Source of the DNA: Centrapalus pauciflorus
Taxonomy: Eukaryota; Streptophyta; Magnoliopsida; Asterales; Asteraceae
NCBI GenBank assembly: GCA_020465985.1
Contig: JAANYP010006422.1
Span: 1 to 64,000, forward strand
Direction of reading: 5' to 3'
Length of the DNA: 64,000 nucleotides
Below the pieces are notes generated by a model. That model was not told the origin of the DNA and did no database searches. It saw only the letters and a list, made by a program, of their open reading frames with translations. Below are positions 1 through 12,143 of this stretch, piece by piece. The translations under genes and the position numbers were made by a program. Position 1 is the first letter of the stretch; each line of letters opens with the position of its first letter.

Positions 1-1240
1 TTCCAAAGCTACTATAGTTTTAGATTTCGTCCTTTCGAGTGGAGAGTTAGAAGTTCTAACTCGGAATACATAAGCTTATAACATAAAACTCACCTGTAGG
101 CTAGGTGTATCGTTGCCATTGTCCTACCTCCTGCTCTTGCGACTGTTCGCTTCCTGAGAAAAACCCATGAAACCATCATTCGCTAAGAAGCGGTGCTGCC
201 CAATGGTGGTTGTCAATACCGCTCGCCTGATTTTAGTGAAATGACCATTCACTTCCTCTCTCAAAGCGCCGCTAGGCAGTCGATTCCTCTGCTGATCGAG
301 TGATCGTCGCTTCCTCTCCCAACAAAGCACCGCTGGGCAGTTGCAATTCCAAGGGCAAAGACAAAAGAGAATTAGGGCTTCTAAATCTAAACTAAATATA
401 TCCATCAGATTCTTTTTGAGGCCCTAAAAGAATGGAGGCCTTATGCGAAAGCCCACATTGAACATTTCTTGGGATGGGCCTGCTTGCAAGTTCTTTTAGT
501 TTTTCTCAAGCTTTTGAGGTGCTTCGCTACACCGCTCGGTAGCACCTGCAGTTGATATAAATAACTAATATTTTATGTTAATACACAATCTAAGATATAT
601 AGGACCCATTTGAGAGCAATAAACAAAAATTTGTACCTTTATGCAACATTGGGATTTGGTTCAAATCCCTGAAAAAGCACTCTGCCATCCTTTCATCATC
701 TGTCATGACAACTACAACATGCCATTTAATTTAGTTATTTAAAGTTAAACACTTGGTTTATTGCATGGAAACTACCAAGAATATTCTCTAACACTGTTAT
801 ATGATTTACATTATTATGTGATGGCCAAAGAAAACAATTAAGCATAACTATCTGCAAGTTGATGAATCCAGACACAATAAATGCTCAGACTTGTTATTTT
901 TATTTCCTATAGAGGTGGAAAGAGAAAGCAACAATATTTTCCTCTAAGAATGCAATTCAAACAAAAACACAACATAGTCATTAGTGTCAACCAGATGTGA
1001 TAATTAGAGCGTTTGCTTCAATTGAGAAAGAATAAATGAGAATAAGTACTTCTAAATATAGATATAGAAGATTTTATAAAATCTCATGGCATTAGTATTG
1101 ACAGTGAGTTCTTCAGAATAAAAATACAATAAACTATTAGATCTGCACCAAACATCTCAATAGTCCAAAGACTACATGTTGTCCTCCATAAATATAAACC
1201 ATAAAAACAGAAATGAGTTTTGAAATTATTAAAGATGATA
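1..1240. other. intergenic, nothing identified
   Basis: AT-rich sequence with no recognisable gene. A 93-codon minus-strand frame at 124-405 has no recognisable domain and no convincing splice or promoter context, so I do not call it. Confidence 0.4.
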
Positions 1241-3542
1241 AAAGCCAATATCTTAACGTGATGGTGGTGGCTTCAACGTGACTAACCTCAATGTGATAAT
1301 CATAATAGTCTTACTTTGAAGATTTGTTGACATCAGGTGCCCCCTCATAAGAACCCCCAAAGTATGCCACCAAAAAGCAGTCTTAACAATATTGGAAATA
1401 ATGAAATATTGGTTCATAAATACAATAATCCACACCATTTTCTTCTAAAAGTATAAAATCATTGTGTTCATAAATGCAAAGCCAAAATGCAACTCTAGTG
1501 GACAAAAAAGGTTGTTGATCGATCATGGGTTGACTATGGTTTTAAGATTAATATAAACTCATTTTGTATCAAACCAAGAAGAGTAATCAAGTAACTATAA
1601 CACTAACATAAGTTCATAAAGCTTACTTGTGTAGAGGAGGATCTCAGCTCCTGAACGAACTCTGTCATATGAGCCGGTTCTAACACTTGATCTTTTGCCC
1701 TTTTAGTCTTTTATACATTGACGGAAAATATTAATGGATATGGAGCTTATTAGTGTGTCATGGCAGCAAAATTGTATATCTTGGTGGCAGAAATTGATAA
1801 ATTACTTACAATTAAGAGTACACTACATGGACGAACACATTACCCACAAACAAACGTCAAGGCCGACTCAAACCTGAATCATCAAAAGTGATTAAGTTTA
1901 CTCCTTGGTAGTCTCATACTGAAACCAAAAATTTTGCAACCATATTGTAATGAATTAGCACAACGATACATAAAGTCCTACAATATCCACCAGCATTTGT
2001 AGCCCCAATTATCATTAAAAATTCCCCCATAAATTTGCTAAGTAATGGTAGCATCAGTAGCAAAATAGTACTAACATACTGAGAAAAAATCCATCAAATA
2101 TCCTCATTGACTTTGAGATATTTGACTCCCAATCTCAATACCTCTTTCCTCTCAATTAAAGACAAAGATACGACAGAAATCAAGATTTCAAAAAAGAAAC
2201 GGAAATCTAAAGCAAAAAAAAACAAAAACAAAAATTGAATGCACAAGGAAACTCATTCGTGACTCTGTGACCTGTCAAGAAGACCTTGACCTCATCCTGG
2301 TCTATAATTTTATATGTAATATTTGATGTATTACGTATAAAAAAGCCTGCGATTTAAGTGGCTAAGATTGAATGTCTAAAAATATAAGAGTACATATTGA
2401 CCCATAAAGTTATTTTCTCTCTCCTAAATGGGTAATACACACACACACACAAAAGTAATATCTCTATTCATTTCCAATCAAAAGATACATTACCATGTAA
2501 GATCTTCATTTGGTAATAATGATGAGGACAGTCATAATGTTGAAATGATCATTACTTAATTCTTCATCATCTTGAATTTCATTAATTTTGTTGATTCCAC
2601 TTATTTCTTGAAAAATATTCACAATTTTGTGTTAAAATATTAAAACTGACAAATCAAAATCACTACAGAATGTTGAATATTATCCTTACTTTACACGTTG
2701 TTTTGTTTAGAGTCTCCTTGGCTACTTTCTGTAATTTTTTCACAACTGTTGGTTCTCTTTCACCATCCACGAGTTCACACAAACATATGCATGTAACTTA
2801 AATCACTAACAATTGATATATCTCAGTTCATACCCAATCAAAAGATACATTACCTTGTAGGTTCAAATGATATTTTTTAATAACAATGAAGACAAAGAGT
2901 CATGGATTAAGATAAGAGTTGAAGTTCAATGAAAACCAAATCACATTAAATACGTTATCAATGCAATAGTAAATCCTATTGTGCTAATTAAACAAGCCAA
3001 TTTCTATGCTTGCAAGATAATCATAAAGTATGTATGAGTTAAGAATCTATACACTAGTTAAATGAAATTAGTTTTATTCTATCATCATATATATCTTAAA
3101 TACTATACAAAGACTAAAAAGGGTTCATAGTTAAATGCAACCATCATCATAAGAGCTTTACATTAGATATCCATCGACACCGAATGTCCAAAACAAAAGT
3201 CACACATTCGATTCAATTGGAAAATCATATAATATAAATTAGTCAATTCTCTGAGCAATAAAAATATGTCGTAACCGGAAAAAAAAACAAATAAGAATAA
3301 TTTCACATAATAAACAACAAAAGAAAACCATAAAGAACCTAAAAATCTAGCAAATGGTAAACACAGTTAACAGTTCAAATTATAATACATACCATATTGA
3401 GCAGTGAAGATTGGGTCAGATCAGGAACCGTCTCAAATTGATTTGGTGTAACAACAATTTAATAAAATCAGACAAGGAACACGAAATTTCTCAATGCTGT
3501 CTTCTGGTTCCACCAGTTTACTAAACGCTAAACCACCTACGA

Positions 3543-3595
3543 TCTAGAGACTACAACATATAGTCAACTCTAGAGACTACAACATATAGTCAACT
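3543..3595. repeat. 26-bp direct duplication
   Basis: The stretch starting TCTAGAGACTACAACATATA occurs twice back to back with no visible change. It is a recent local duplication of no obvious function. Confidence 0.85.
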
Positions 3596-3891
3596 AATAT
3601 ATTGCAGCAAGTAAAGCAACAATCTACAAAGCAGGAAAGATAGCAATGCAAAATCCAAAGAGACAAATTAGTTGAAGGTTTTTTTAATCAAAACTTCATA
3701 CCCCTTTTCTACTAATTGTGTTCACAATTCTAACACGCAATGGTCTAATCATGACACCAATAGTTATCATCGAGCGAAAAAGGGAATACTACAATTTTAC
3801 TACAATTTTACATGGAACACGTAATTCAGCGATTTTAATTCAATCATATAAACCTAAATTCAACGAAGAAGAACAGTAATCATAGTTTCCT

Positions 3892-3916
3892 ATACACACA
3901 CACACACACACACACA
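3892..3916. repeat. (CA)n microsatellite
   Basis: About 12 uninterrupted CA units. A shorter CA run lies near 2438-2450. Confidence 0.95.
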
Positions 3917-5488
3917 TAACCCCAATTAACATCATAAAACCTACCCAAGCACATGAATTTGCATATACGATAGATCAAAATAATATAGTAACACATAAAC
4001 AGTCGAACATAAAGATAGATCAAGTAATCGTACACATGAAAGAAAAATAAACAAACCTTAACAGGTGTTGAATCTACCCAGAGTGAAGACATAAGCCTAG
4101 TTAAGTACCTGAAAAAAGACATGAAGGAAAACATATGACCAATCAGACAACATCAAACAAAGCAACAATTAAACGGAAACACCCCATAGATCATTTTCCA
4201 TATCTAATGTATAAAATGAAATCCCTTCTGCATTCCTATCGCTTTTGAGGATTTTTATTTCATATGTAATTTAAATATAAAAACATATAGAAGTTTCAAC
4301 AAATTATCTATGGCAAGATTGAAGAGAAATTAAAGCCAACTGGTCCTTTCAAAATTTATAGTAATTTAAAGCAAAACCAAACCTCAACGTATATCAGCCA
4401 AAACCTAATTCAACATTTTAATTCTCATATAAAAACCACAAATTCGTTAAAAACCTAACAAAAAACCCAGAGTTCAGATATAGTCTTCGTAGATATTGAA
4501 ATCACATGTTCTGGTCATGTGTAAACATCGAATACATCAGGAATCCTTGTCTCACCTAAACAATCGAAATGTCAAATAATGTGTAAATGTTTTTTGAAAT
4601 AGAGTTAAAATTCGAAAGTGCAGCAAACATTATCTGAAATGGGACAAAGAAACAACCTGAAAAATAGATCAACAATAAGAGATTGATTTCCCTCTTCGAA
4701 CCTTAACACAAACTTCTGAACGATTTACATTTATTCGTTGGTTTAAGGTTGTTCCCTTTTGGAAACACGCTCATTTCCAGATATGTGGTGCAGCGGCGAT
4801 AGAGCAGGGAAGGAGAGCAGCGATGGAGGAAACAATATTGAGGGTTCTTAGAAAGCACCAAGAGGGAGGCTGTCGTTGAGGGGTAGATTTTTCATCTTTT
4901 CTAAGCTACACATCTCGATCTCACTTAAAGAAACCAGAAACCTGCCCTCCACACCTCCACACTTTTGGTCTCGCCATTGGTTCTTCTAATCTGTTGTGTC
5001 TCTGCACAACTTTTGATCTCCCTGCTTAGAAATGGAAATCAGCGACTCTCATCTTCTGTATCTCTCTCTCTCTCTCTATAGGCTCTCTGTAGAAACGTGG
5101 AACTGAAAAGCAGGGTGCAAAACCAGTGAAGAGCGGCGTAGCAACGTGGGGTAAACTGATACGATTTTTCTGGAATGAGGGAGAGCAGTTGGGTAACACA
5201 CTGGGTTGTGTGCAATCAATGGTTGTAATCTATGCTTTTACAGAAGTAAAGTAATTAAGACGGTGTAGATTAAATCTTGACAGATCTAATGGCTGATAAT
5301 GAAGGAGAGGGTTACACTCTCTCTCCTTCTTGGGTAATATATAGGGAGAATTAATTAAATTCCATCAAATTTTATAATTCGTAGATATAAAAAAAACAGT
5401 TATTAATTAAATCATATACATACTCAGTCGGATCATACATATATCAGTTATGATTCATATAAATCGGTGACGAAAAATTAAAACCTAC

Positions 5489-5761
5489 ACTGCTGGAACT
5501 GCTACTGGATCGGTGAAGTTTCTGGAGGAAACCTTCCTTCTTCTCCTCGTGTTTGGGTTCGGATTCAGAAACATGAACTTTCTGTTCGAACTCAGAGGAG
5601 ATGGCTGCGTCTTCGCACTTTTTGTCTTCCTCCTTCTTCCCAAAATGATCAAACAAACCACGATCGGACTTCTCCACGGCCTCAGGATCCACGGTGGTGG
5701 TGGTGGTTTCGCTGTATTCCTCGGTCTTTGGAGGGTGGTGGTAAACTACTTCGTCAGACAT
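5489..5761 (-). pseudogene. dehydrin (LEA group 2) first exon only; K-segment exon not found
   Basis: Dehydrins are disordered, hydrophilic proteins that protect membranes and proteins during drought and cold. The 91-codon exon starts MSDEVVYHHPPKTEEY. It holds an F-segment (DRGLFDHFGKKEE, residues 33-45), a Glu/Lys-rich middle and the start of an S-segment (LHRSSSSSSS, residues 82-91). A donor (GTAGGT, 5483-5488) cuts the serine run, which is where dehydrin genes usually carry their intron. The Met at 5761 was chosen because the upstream in-frame Met only adds a Ser-Leu run encoded by the (GA)n repeat. No Lys-rich K-segment (EKKGxxDKIKEKLPG type) was found downstream to the window edge, so the gene looks truncated or its second exon is displaced. 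It could still be real if the intron exceeds 5 kb. Confidence 0.7.
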
Positions 5762-5768
5762 GATGAAA

Positions 5769-5771
<3 letters not shown>

Positions 5772-5806
<35 letters not shown>
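5772..5806. repeat. (GA)n microsatellite in the dehydrin leader
   Basis: About 17 GA units directly upstream of the dehydrin Met. Read on the minus strand this is a CT-rich 5' leader, a common position for such repeats in plants. Confidence 0.95.
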
Positions 5807-5811
<5 letters not shown>

Positions 5812-6034
5812 TCATTTTTTTATTTTTGTTTTTTAATTTTGTAAAATAAATAAAAGTTCATTACTTATTTTTATTATTTAAAGAAGGGTAAAATTATCAT
5901 ATTTAAAAAAATAACTGGTCAAAGGACTAAATCCGTAACAAAATGTTAACCACAGACCTCGAATTTGTAATTTCTTCTATAGAGGGACGTGACCCGTAAT
6001 TTGCTATAAACGATACTTTTCTCTGAACTATGAC

Positions 6035-6250
6035 TTTGTATTTATAGGAAAAGCTGGAAAAACCCTAAAAACGGCCGTCTATTATTTTAATAGGCTGGGC
6101 GCAGCCGAAGGCGCAGGCCTGCGCCCCCCCCCCCCCTGCGCCTGTCTGTAAAATCCGTGTTTTTGTGAATTAATTTCTTCTGTCGAGCACGTGGTCTGGG
6201 CGCAGGGCTGCGCCCCTCTCTGCGCCTGGCTCTGAAATTTTTGTCTTTTT
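6035..6250 (-). repeat. promoter-like repeat with GGCGCAGGCCTGCGCC palindrome (copy A)
   Basis: On the minus strand this contains GGGGCGCAGCCCTGCGCC, then a GTGCTCGACAGAA stretch, the palindrome GGCGCAGGCCTGCGCC interrupted by a C-run, then TAGGGTTTTTC and a TATA box CCTATAAATAC (about 6037-6047). The same motifs occur in the same order at 23105-23320 inside the 3' part of the copia element. It is probably the promoter part of a retroelement LTR. Here it points toward the dehydrin exon, about 280 bp away. Confidence 0.65.
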
Positions 6251-6403
6251 TACGCCTTTTTAGACTGGATTTTGTTTACCTGCACAAGCACAGAATTTAT
6301 TCAATAGTAGCACATTCTATGACACTTTCTTACTAAAAACAACTCTTTTGGGTTTAATAAATATGATAAATTATAACCCGATCATGGTACTCCCTCGAAC
6401 CAT

Positions 6404-6516
<113 letters not shown>

Positions 6517-6949
6517 ATAAAATATTTTCAAGTATCTTCCAATGTCATAATTTCTTCAAGTACATTCACATATGTATATAATTTATGTGTCGATAATTGA
6601 TTAGGTTGGAAGATATCTGAAGAAATAGTGACTTTGGAGAAGAAAAATATCGACGATATTATATCTACTTAAACACAACTAACAAACTTACATATATAAA
6701 TGTCAACAATAATATTATAAAAATTAAAATTAATAAAGAAGATGAACTATAAATAAATTAGTAAAGAAATATATACTTAAATTAAAATAAAAGTTAAATT
6801 TTAAATAAAATACGAACAATTGTAAATGTAAATAAAATATTAAAACATAACTATATTTATAAATAAAATAAGTGTTTATAATAAATTAAGTATGTCTATA
6901 AATGATATAATTATAAAGATAAAATAAAAAAATAAATGTTGGACTATAA

Positions 6950-7260
6950 ATGGGTAAATAATAAAACCATAGGGACTAAAAGCGTCTTAATGAAAATGGT
7001 AAAAATGTCATTCTTACAAATTTAACGGTTGTGTCGTTAAGTTTAACGGACGAGGGACTAAAAGGGCACAAAATTAGCAAAATAGGGATGAAATTTGACC
7101 TTATTATGGTTAAAGGACTGAATCCGGGTAAACCATCAAACTACAAGGACCAAAAATGTCCTTTACTCTTTTGGAAAATTGAAAGTTTAGGGACCAAATC
7201 TAAAATTTAATACAAACTACATGGGCTAATTTTGTAAATAATGGAAATTGGTGAAATGAA
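6950..7260. repeat. dispersed intergenic repeat (GGGACTAAAA... TTAACGG type)
   Basis: Phrases such as GGGACTAAAAG and CGTTAAGTTTAACGG recur in related form at 16190-16400 and 46545-46720. This indicates a dispersed repeat family with diverged copies. Element ends were not resolved. Confidence 0.4.
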
Positions 7261-7411
7261 TTGAAGGAAATTGTTACGGTGGGGCCGGCATCAAAACGAT
7301 TCGTTTTACTATCACTAATGTTAGTTATAGTAATTACATTGATTTCACATATGAATCAAATTTTTTATACTATGTAAAATAAGAAAACCACTTGGAGTTT
7401 CTGGACCATTG

Positions 7412-7951
7412 ATTAACCTATATATTATAATAAAACAGAACAATTCATATATGTCACTTCTACAATACAAGGAAATTTTATTTTTCCACCTCTTTTTCCA
7501 AATTTAATAGATTAACTTAATTGCATTAAATCCTGAGTTTATTTTTTTCATTAATTAATTAATAATAAATTAGATTTTGCAACATTTAAAATTAATGTTT
7601 ACCTAAAATAAATATCTATCATTATTATCCATAATAATCATAATTAGATCCAAATCTAAAAATTTGAATTAGTTGTGGAAATTATTATTATTATGTATAA
7701 TAAAGGAAAACATTAAATGTTACGTGTCACCTCTGCGTTCACCAAAAAGATAATTACAACTTATAAAAAATAAAAGATAAATAGAATTTTAATATTTTTA
7801 AAAAAGATAAATATACTCTATTTTTTAATCTGTAAATAATAAAAAATAAACACAATTATTATTTTTTGTATGTTTTTATTTTTACTCATATACATTTTAT
7901 ATAAATAAATTTAAATAAAAATATCCACGTAATACGTGGGTTATAAACTAG
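7412..7951 (+). mobile_element. Helitron-like element, non-autonomous (copy 1)
   Basis: The 3' end has the expected Helitron layout: hairpin CCACGT-AAT-ACGTGG (7925-7939), a short spacer, and a terminal CTAG (7948-7951) followed by T. The 5' end near 7412 resembles the TATATTATAATAAAA starts of the related copies but lacks a clean TC. No Rep/helicase ORF is present. Confidence 0.6.
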
Positions 7952-7965
7952 TTTAGAATTATAAT

Positions 7966-8273
7966 AAGGGAAAATCATGTAAAAAACTAACGCACCCTCA
8001 ATATATATTTTTCGAATAAGTTGTTACATCAAAAACGTTTCCATAAAAGTCTATCAACTTAAAAACATTTTGATAATAATCACTACACATAAAATGTTTC
8101 CACAAAAGTCTATTAACTTAACAAAATCTTTGAAAAATCCTTAAAAAATCTCGTAAAACAACACAATTTGTAAAAAAATTCTAGTTGAAGGACTTTTACA
8201 GAATCGTTTTTGATACAAGAATTTTAATCAAAAAATATCAAAACTATGTTAGTGTTTTATATAATTTTCCCTT
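7966..8273. mobile_element. MITE with imperfect terminal inverted repeats
   Basis: The left end AAGGGAAAATCATGTAAAA and right end (reverse complement AAGGGAAAATTATATAAAA) match over about 25 bp and continue into ACTAAC. The interior has GTTTCCATAAAAGTCTAT-type direct repeats. Flanks are ATAATA-rich, so the target duplication is ambiguous. It abuts the Helitron-like element. Confidence 0.6.
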
Positions 8274-9639
8274 ATAATAATAACCTACTTACCTTTATTG
8301 TTAAAAACCGTAAACAATACTAGAACTAAATTTATGATATTTTTATTAGTTTTTAATCTAAAATTAATGCTAACAGTTATATATGTGATGAAATTGTTTA
8401 TAGTTATGGATTCAATTCAATCATTGTGATTTTATTTTATTTGTATTTCTGTTTTTTCTTTAACGGCAAACTATCTGACTCCTATTTCTAAACTAGTATT
8501 TGCTTCAAGTGGGGACTTTACAACTTATTTTCTCCACCTAAATTTCAATTTATCATTGGCCTTTGGCCTAGCGGTAAGAGGGTGGAGATATAAGTGAGTT
8601 CAAAAAAACCTAAATTTCAATTTGCTTTCGACAGGAGTCAAACTTGTAACCTCTCACTTTCACGTCACCTTCATACCAAATGGACTAAACCCAATTGGTA
8701 TTTGTATTTCTGTTGTATTTCTAGTTGTGGCTTTTAATACGATTATTTATTACTGTTTTTCAAGCATATGGCCATGGGCGGATGCAAGAAGGCCCAAGTG
8801 GTAGCCCATGCCACCAGTGCTTTGGGGATAATCTAGCTAGTATGAATTTTTTTTAAACCTAAATGCTACCAATTAGTTGTGCTCCAATTAGACTTGCATT
8901 AGATCAAACAGAATACATGCTCTTTAGTTTCAATAAATACATGATTTTTTTATTCCTTCCATTTATATAAATAGTTAATCAACGTTTGCTACTTTGGTAT
9001 ATATTATTAGCATTTTTTAATTGGTTGAATTAATTGTTTGACTCTTTGAAATAATTATTAATCCAAAAATACTTGACCTGGTTAAAAAAAAAAAAAACCA
9101 AACAATCCAAAAAATGAACATTCTATGTATGTGTTATGGTGCCACCAATAATCATGCTTTCTAGATTCGTCTATGCATATGGCCATCGTAATATACACAT
9201 TTAATTTGATGTTGATTGCCAACATACATCTTAAAGATGACATGAAGTGTACGTAATGTTGATCGATCATAACTAGTCTCCAACTCGATCTGAAAAAAAA
9301 AAAAGGACTTGTTGCGTGCGTGTGGCCGGAAACGCCCCAGCCTTAAAAAAACAACACGTAGATCATAAAGTCGGCCACAAATTTATTTCGACTTCGCGAA
9401 TTGAAGCTAAAATTAAGGACATATATAACTTGTTACTTACAAAACGCACAACTGATTAACTATATATAATTAACTTTTTCAATTTTTTGTGTATGTATGG
9501 TATGGTCCCATGACCCATCATTTTCCTGTTTTAGAGGCCGTAACAAAATTAACAAGTTAACGTAGCTTCAATTTAATGGTTTGCTTGATTCATTTATTAA
9601 TTGTTTACTTTGTTACAGTTTAATTCATAACTATATATG
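8274..9639. other. intergenic with a possible SINE head on the minus strand (8628-8695)
   Basis: On the minus strand TAGTCCATTTGG (A-box-like) and AGTTTGACTCC (B-box-like) are about 35 bp apart, as in tRNA-derived SINE heads. A plus-strand phrase GCCTAGCGGTAAGAGGGTGG just upstream may be the head of another. The rest of the stretch shows nothing I can name. Confidence 0.3.
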
Positions 9640-10430
9640 CAGGGTCGGGCTTGGGCCTGGTCCATCTGGGCCACCGCCCAGGGCCCAATCACTCTAAGAG
9701 AGCCAAAAAAATTTAACATGTTAATATAGCCCAGCAGTCCAGTATTAAGTTATATGTGTTTTGTGCGAAAAAATTATAAATAATGTGTTGGTTCAGCTGG
9801 TAGTCATCTCACTCTGGAACTTTAATGGCATGGGTTCAAATCCCATTGTGTGTATTTTTCTTATTTTTTATATCTCATCACTATCACTTGGATTTTCATA
9901 TTTAAATATCGTCTACTTCCTTTATATCAATATACAATCCATCAAATTCAATATTCATACTTTTGTTTTTCAATGTGTTTGATTTTTTTATTTTTGTTTA
10001 TCACGTGATTTATGTTATTTATTATACGATTATTAAAAATACTAATGAGATATGTATATATTTTTTAAGATGTTATTTTTTTCATGTTACTATTTATTAT
10101 GAATCATTTAAAATTTAAATTTATTTTTTTCAATTTACTAATAAAAATATAATTCAATATTGTATGCAATTTTTACCCAATTTATAATCATACGATGTTA
10201 ATATTAATTTTTTTTTTGCGGTGTTTTGGATTGAGTAAAAATTCAGAGAAGCACCATGAAAACATTACACAATGATAGATTGTGAAGTTTTTAAAGACAT
10301 AACATTGACAATAGTGCAACAAAATCAATATTATTTAATTGTAACTTTTTTATACGAATATTGCTTATATATATAGAGGGCCCTTTTTAAGTATATGCCC
10401 CGGGCCTAAAAAATGATAGGACCGGCACTG
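9640..10430. mobile_element. hAT-like non-autonomous transposon 1
   Basis: It is bounded by a perfect 8-bp target duplication TATATATG (9632-9639 and 10431-10438), the length hAT transposases make. Ends are CAGGGTCGGGC and, reverse-complemented, CAGTGCCGGTCC. At 791 bp with no transposase ORF it must be moved in trans. It carries a SINE head at 9787-9850. Confidence 0.82.
9787..9850 (+). mobile_element. tRNA-derived SINE head
   Basis: It has an A-box-like GGTTCAGCTGGTAG (9790-9803) and a canonical B box GGGTTCAAATCCC (9832-9844), 39 bp apart as in a tRNA. It does not fold as a whole tRNA with matched acceptor ends, so I call a SINE promoter, nested in the hAT-like element. Confidence 0.5.
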
Positions 10431-10930
10431 TATATATGTAAATAACGTAAATGTTTATTCAAATATAAAATGACATCTTAATGATTCTATTAAAAGATAA
10501 ACAATTATTAGCCTTGTCACTTTTGATAATATTGTACTTTTAATTTAGAAATATTTGTTATATTAGTTTTATTGATTTTGATGATCAGACCCCGTTTTGA
10601 TAAAACTCAACAAAACTATCGTTTAACTTCCTCTAAAATAGCAACACCGATAAAAAAAAAGTTCTTGGATCCGTCTGCATTTTCGGTGTTAAACATTGGT
10701 GGAATTCAAAATACTGGAATGATTAAATTGAATGGTTGATTTAGGTTTTCACTTGTAATGTTCAAAGTCCTCGACAATAAAAGTTTGATATTTATTATAA
10801 AACGATAGATTGGACGAACAATTCATTATTCATTTATGATTTTTACAAGTGGTAAAAGTTTTCTTAGTTAAAATTTTTTATAATGTTTGTTGAACAATAG
10901 ATTCACAATTCATTTTGTCTTCATAAGTAA
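10431..10930. other. intergenic, nothing identified
   Basis: AT-rich spacer between the hAT-like element and the Helitron-like pair. No coding frame or repeat boundary is recognisable. Confidence 0.4.
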
Positions 10931-11346
10931 CTAGTTTATGTCTCACGTGTTACGTGAATAAAACTTATTTATATAAAATCTATATCTATAAATGATGTAA
11001 ATAGTAGTTGTTTTTAATGATTTTTTTAAATCTTTTATTTTTAACTTAATATATTTTAAGTAATACAAATTGAGATTTTAGTTTATACATAATATAATAC
11101 TTATATATTTTATTACAAATTAATATTTAAAGATTAAAAATTAATAGAATGTATTTATATTTTTTAAATAATAATTGTATTTATCCTTTATTATTTATAG
11201 ATTAAAAAATAATACAGTATATTTATCCTTTTAAAAAAATAATAAATTGATTTATTTTTTATTTTTTATAATAATAAGTTGTATTTATCTTTTTTGATGA
11301 AACAAGGAGTTGACACGTGGCGTTTGATGTTCTCTTTAATTATATA
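10931..11346 (-). mobile_element. Helitron-like element, non-autonomous (copy 2)
   Basis: On the minus strand it ends with hairpin CACGT-AAC-ACGTG, spacer and CTAG followed by T (the A/T insertion rule). The 5' side reads CTATTATATAATTAAAGAGAAC and is followed by a GCCACGTGTCAAC motif shared by the family. Confidence 0.6.
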
Positions 11347-12143
11347 ATAGTTTATGTACTCACGTATTACGTGGATAAATTTTAATAAATAATTGGTTAT
11401 ATAAAGTTTATGTATGCATAAAAATAAAACATATAAATCTTAAATGTTATTAAAAAAATACAATAATAGTATTGTATTTCATATTTGTCATAATTAATAT
11501 TAAATAGTAGTTACTTTTTTAACAATTTTTAAAATATATTTTATTATTAAATTTATTCGTATTTAATCGATATAATTTAAAGTTTCAATTTTACATAAAA
11601 CTTAATGTTTATATATATTTTAAAATGTTATTAAATATGATTTTATTAATATTGTATTATGTTTACGTTTTACTTATATCTAATATTGGTTGTGATCTTT
11701 ATTTATGTTTACTATATTTTAAAAAATTTATAGCACATAATAGGTTTTTTAATTAGACATAATAATGAGTACTTATCTTTTTTAGATGTTAATTAATAAT
11801 ATTGTATTATTTTCATTTATAATAATATCTTATTTATTTTTATATTTTATTTGAAGTTTGTAGATAAATTATATAATATAAGGCTTTTTTTAAGTTTAGA
11901 TTCAAATTAGCTAAAAATTATCAAATGGATAATGGATAATGATGGTAAATAACATAAATAGATAATGTAAATAGTGGATAAAATTAATTATTTATTAATG
12001 TTTATAGATATAATAAATAATGAATTGTATTTATCCTTTATTTTATTTTATTTTAAAAAAAATAATATGATGTATTTATCTTTTTAGATTTAATGTGGTG
12101 ATGTCACGTGACAATTTGTGTTCTCTTTTATTATATAAATAGA
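11347..12143 (-). mobile_element. Helitron-like element, non-autonomous (copy 3), tandem with copy 2
   Basis: The minus-strand 5' end is TCTATTTATATAATAAAAGAG preceded by A. The 3' hairpin is CCACGTAATACGTG at 11358-11372, and the terminal CTAG is changed to CTAT at the junction with copy 2. The two copies are head to tail with no spacer. Confidence 0.6.

Larger units (their letters stand above)
1260..5345 (-). other. possible spliced minus-strand transcript, identity unknown
   Basis: Several short open stretches on the minus strand are bounded by good AG and GT signals. They are 4057-4108 (YLTRLMSSLWVDSTPVK, acceptor TTTTTTCAG, donor GTTTGT); an exon ending at 3393 (TVPDLTQSSLLNM, donor GTATGT); about 2693-2735 (KVAKETLNKTTCK, donor GTAAGG); about 2560-2615 (donor GTAATG); about 1629-1700 (donor GTAAGC); and one ending near 1318 (donor GTAAGA). 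A TATA-like CCTATATATTACC at 5333-5345 and a pyrimidine-rich leader at 5050-5110 could mark the 5' end. I recognise no protein family and the phases were not all reconciled, so this may be a small gene, a non-coding RNA or chance. Confidence 0.25.

Noticed and set aside
1629..1700. Heat shock factor binding protein exon
   Set aside because: The peptide HMTEFVQELR looks slightly like the HSBP start (MTAFVQNLL), but the following coiled coil is absent.
5762..5815. N-terminal Ser-Leu extension of the dehydrin
   Set aside because: It is encoded by the (GA)n repeat in the leader; dehydrins start close to the SDE-type sequence.
9787..9850. Functional tRNA gene
   Set aside because: A and B boxes are present but acceptor ends do not pair and it is nested in a transposon, so a SINE head is more likely.
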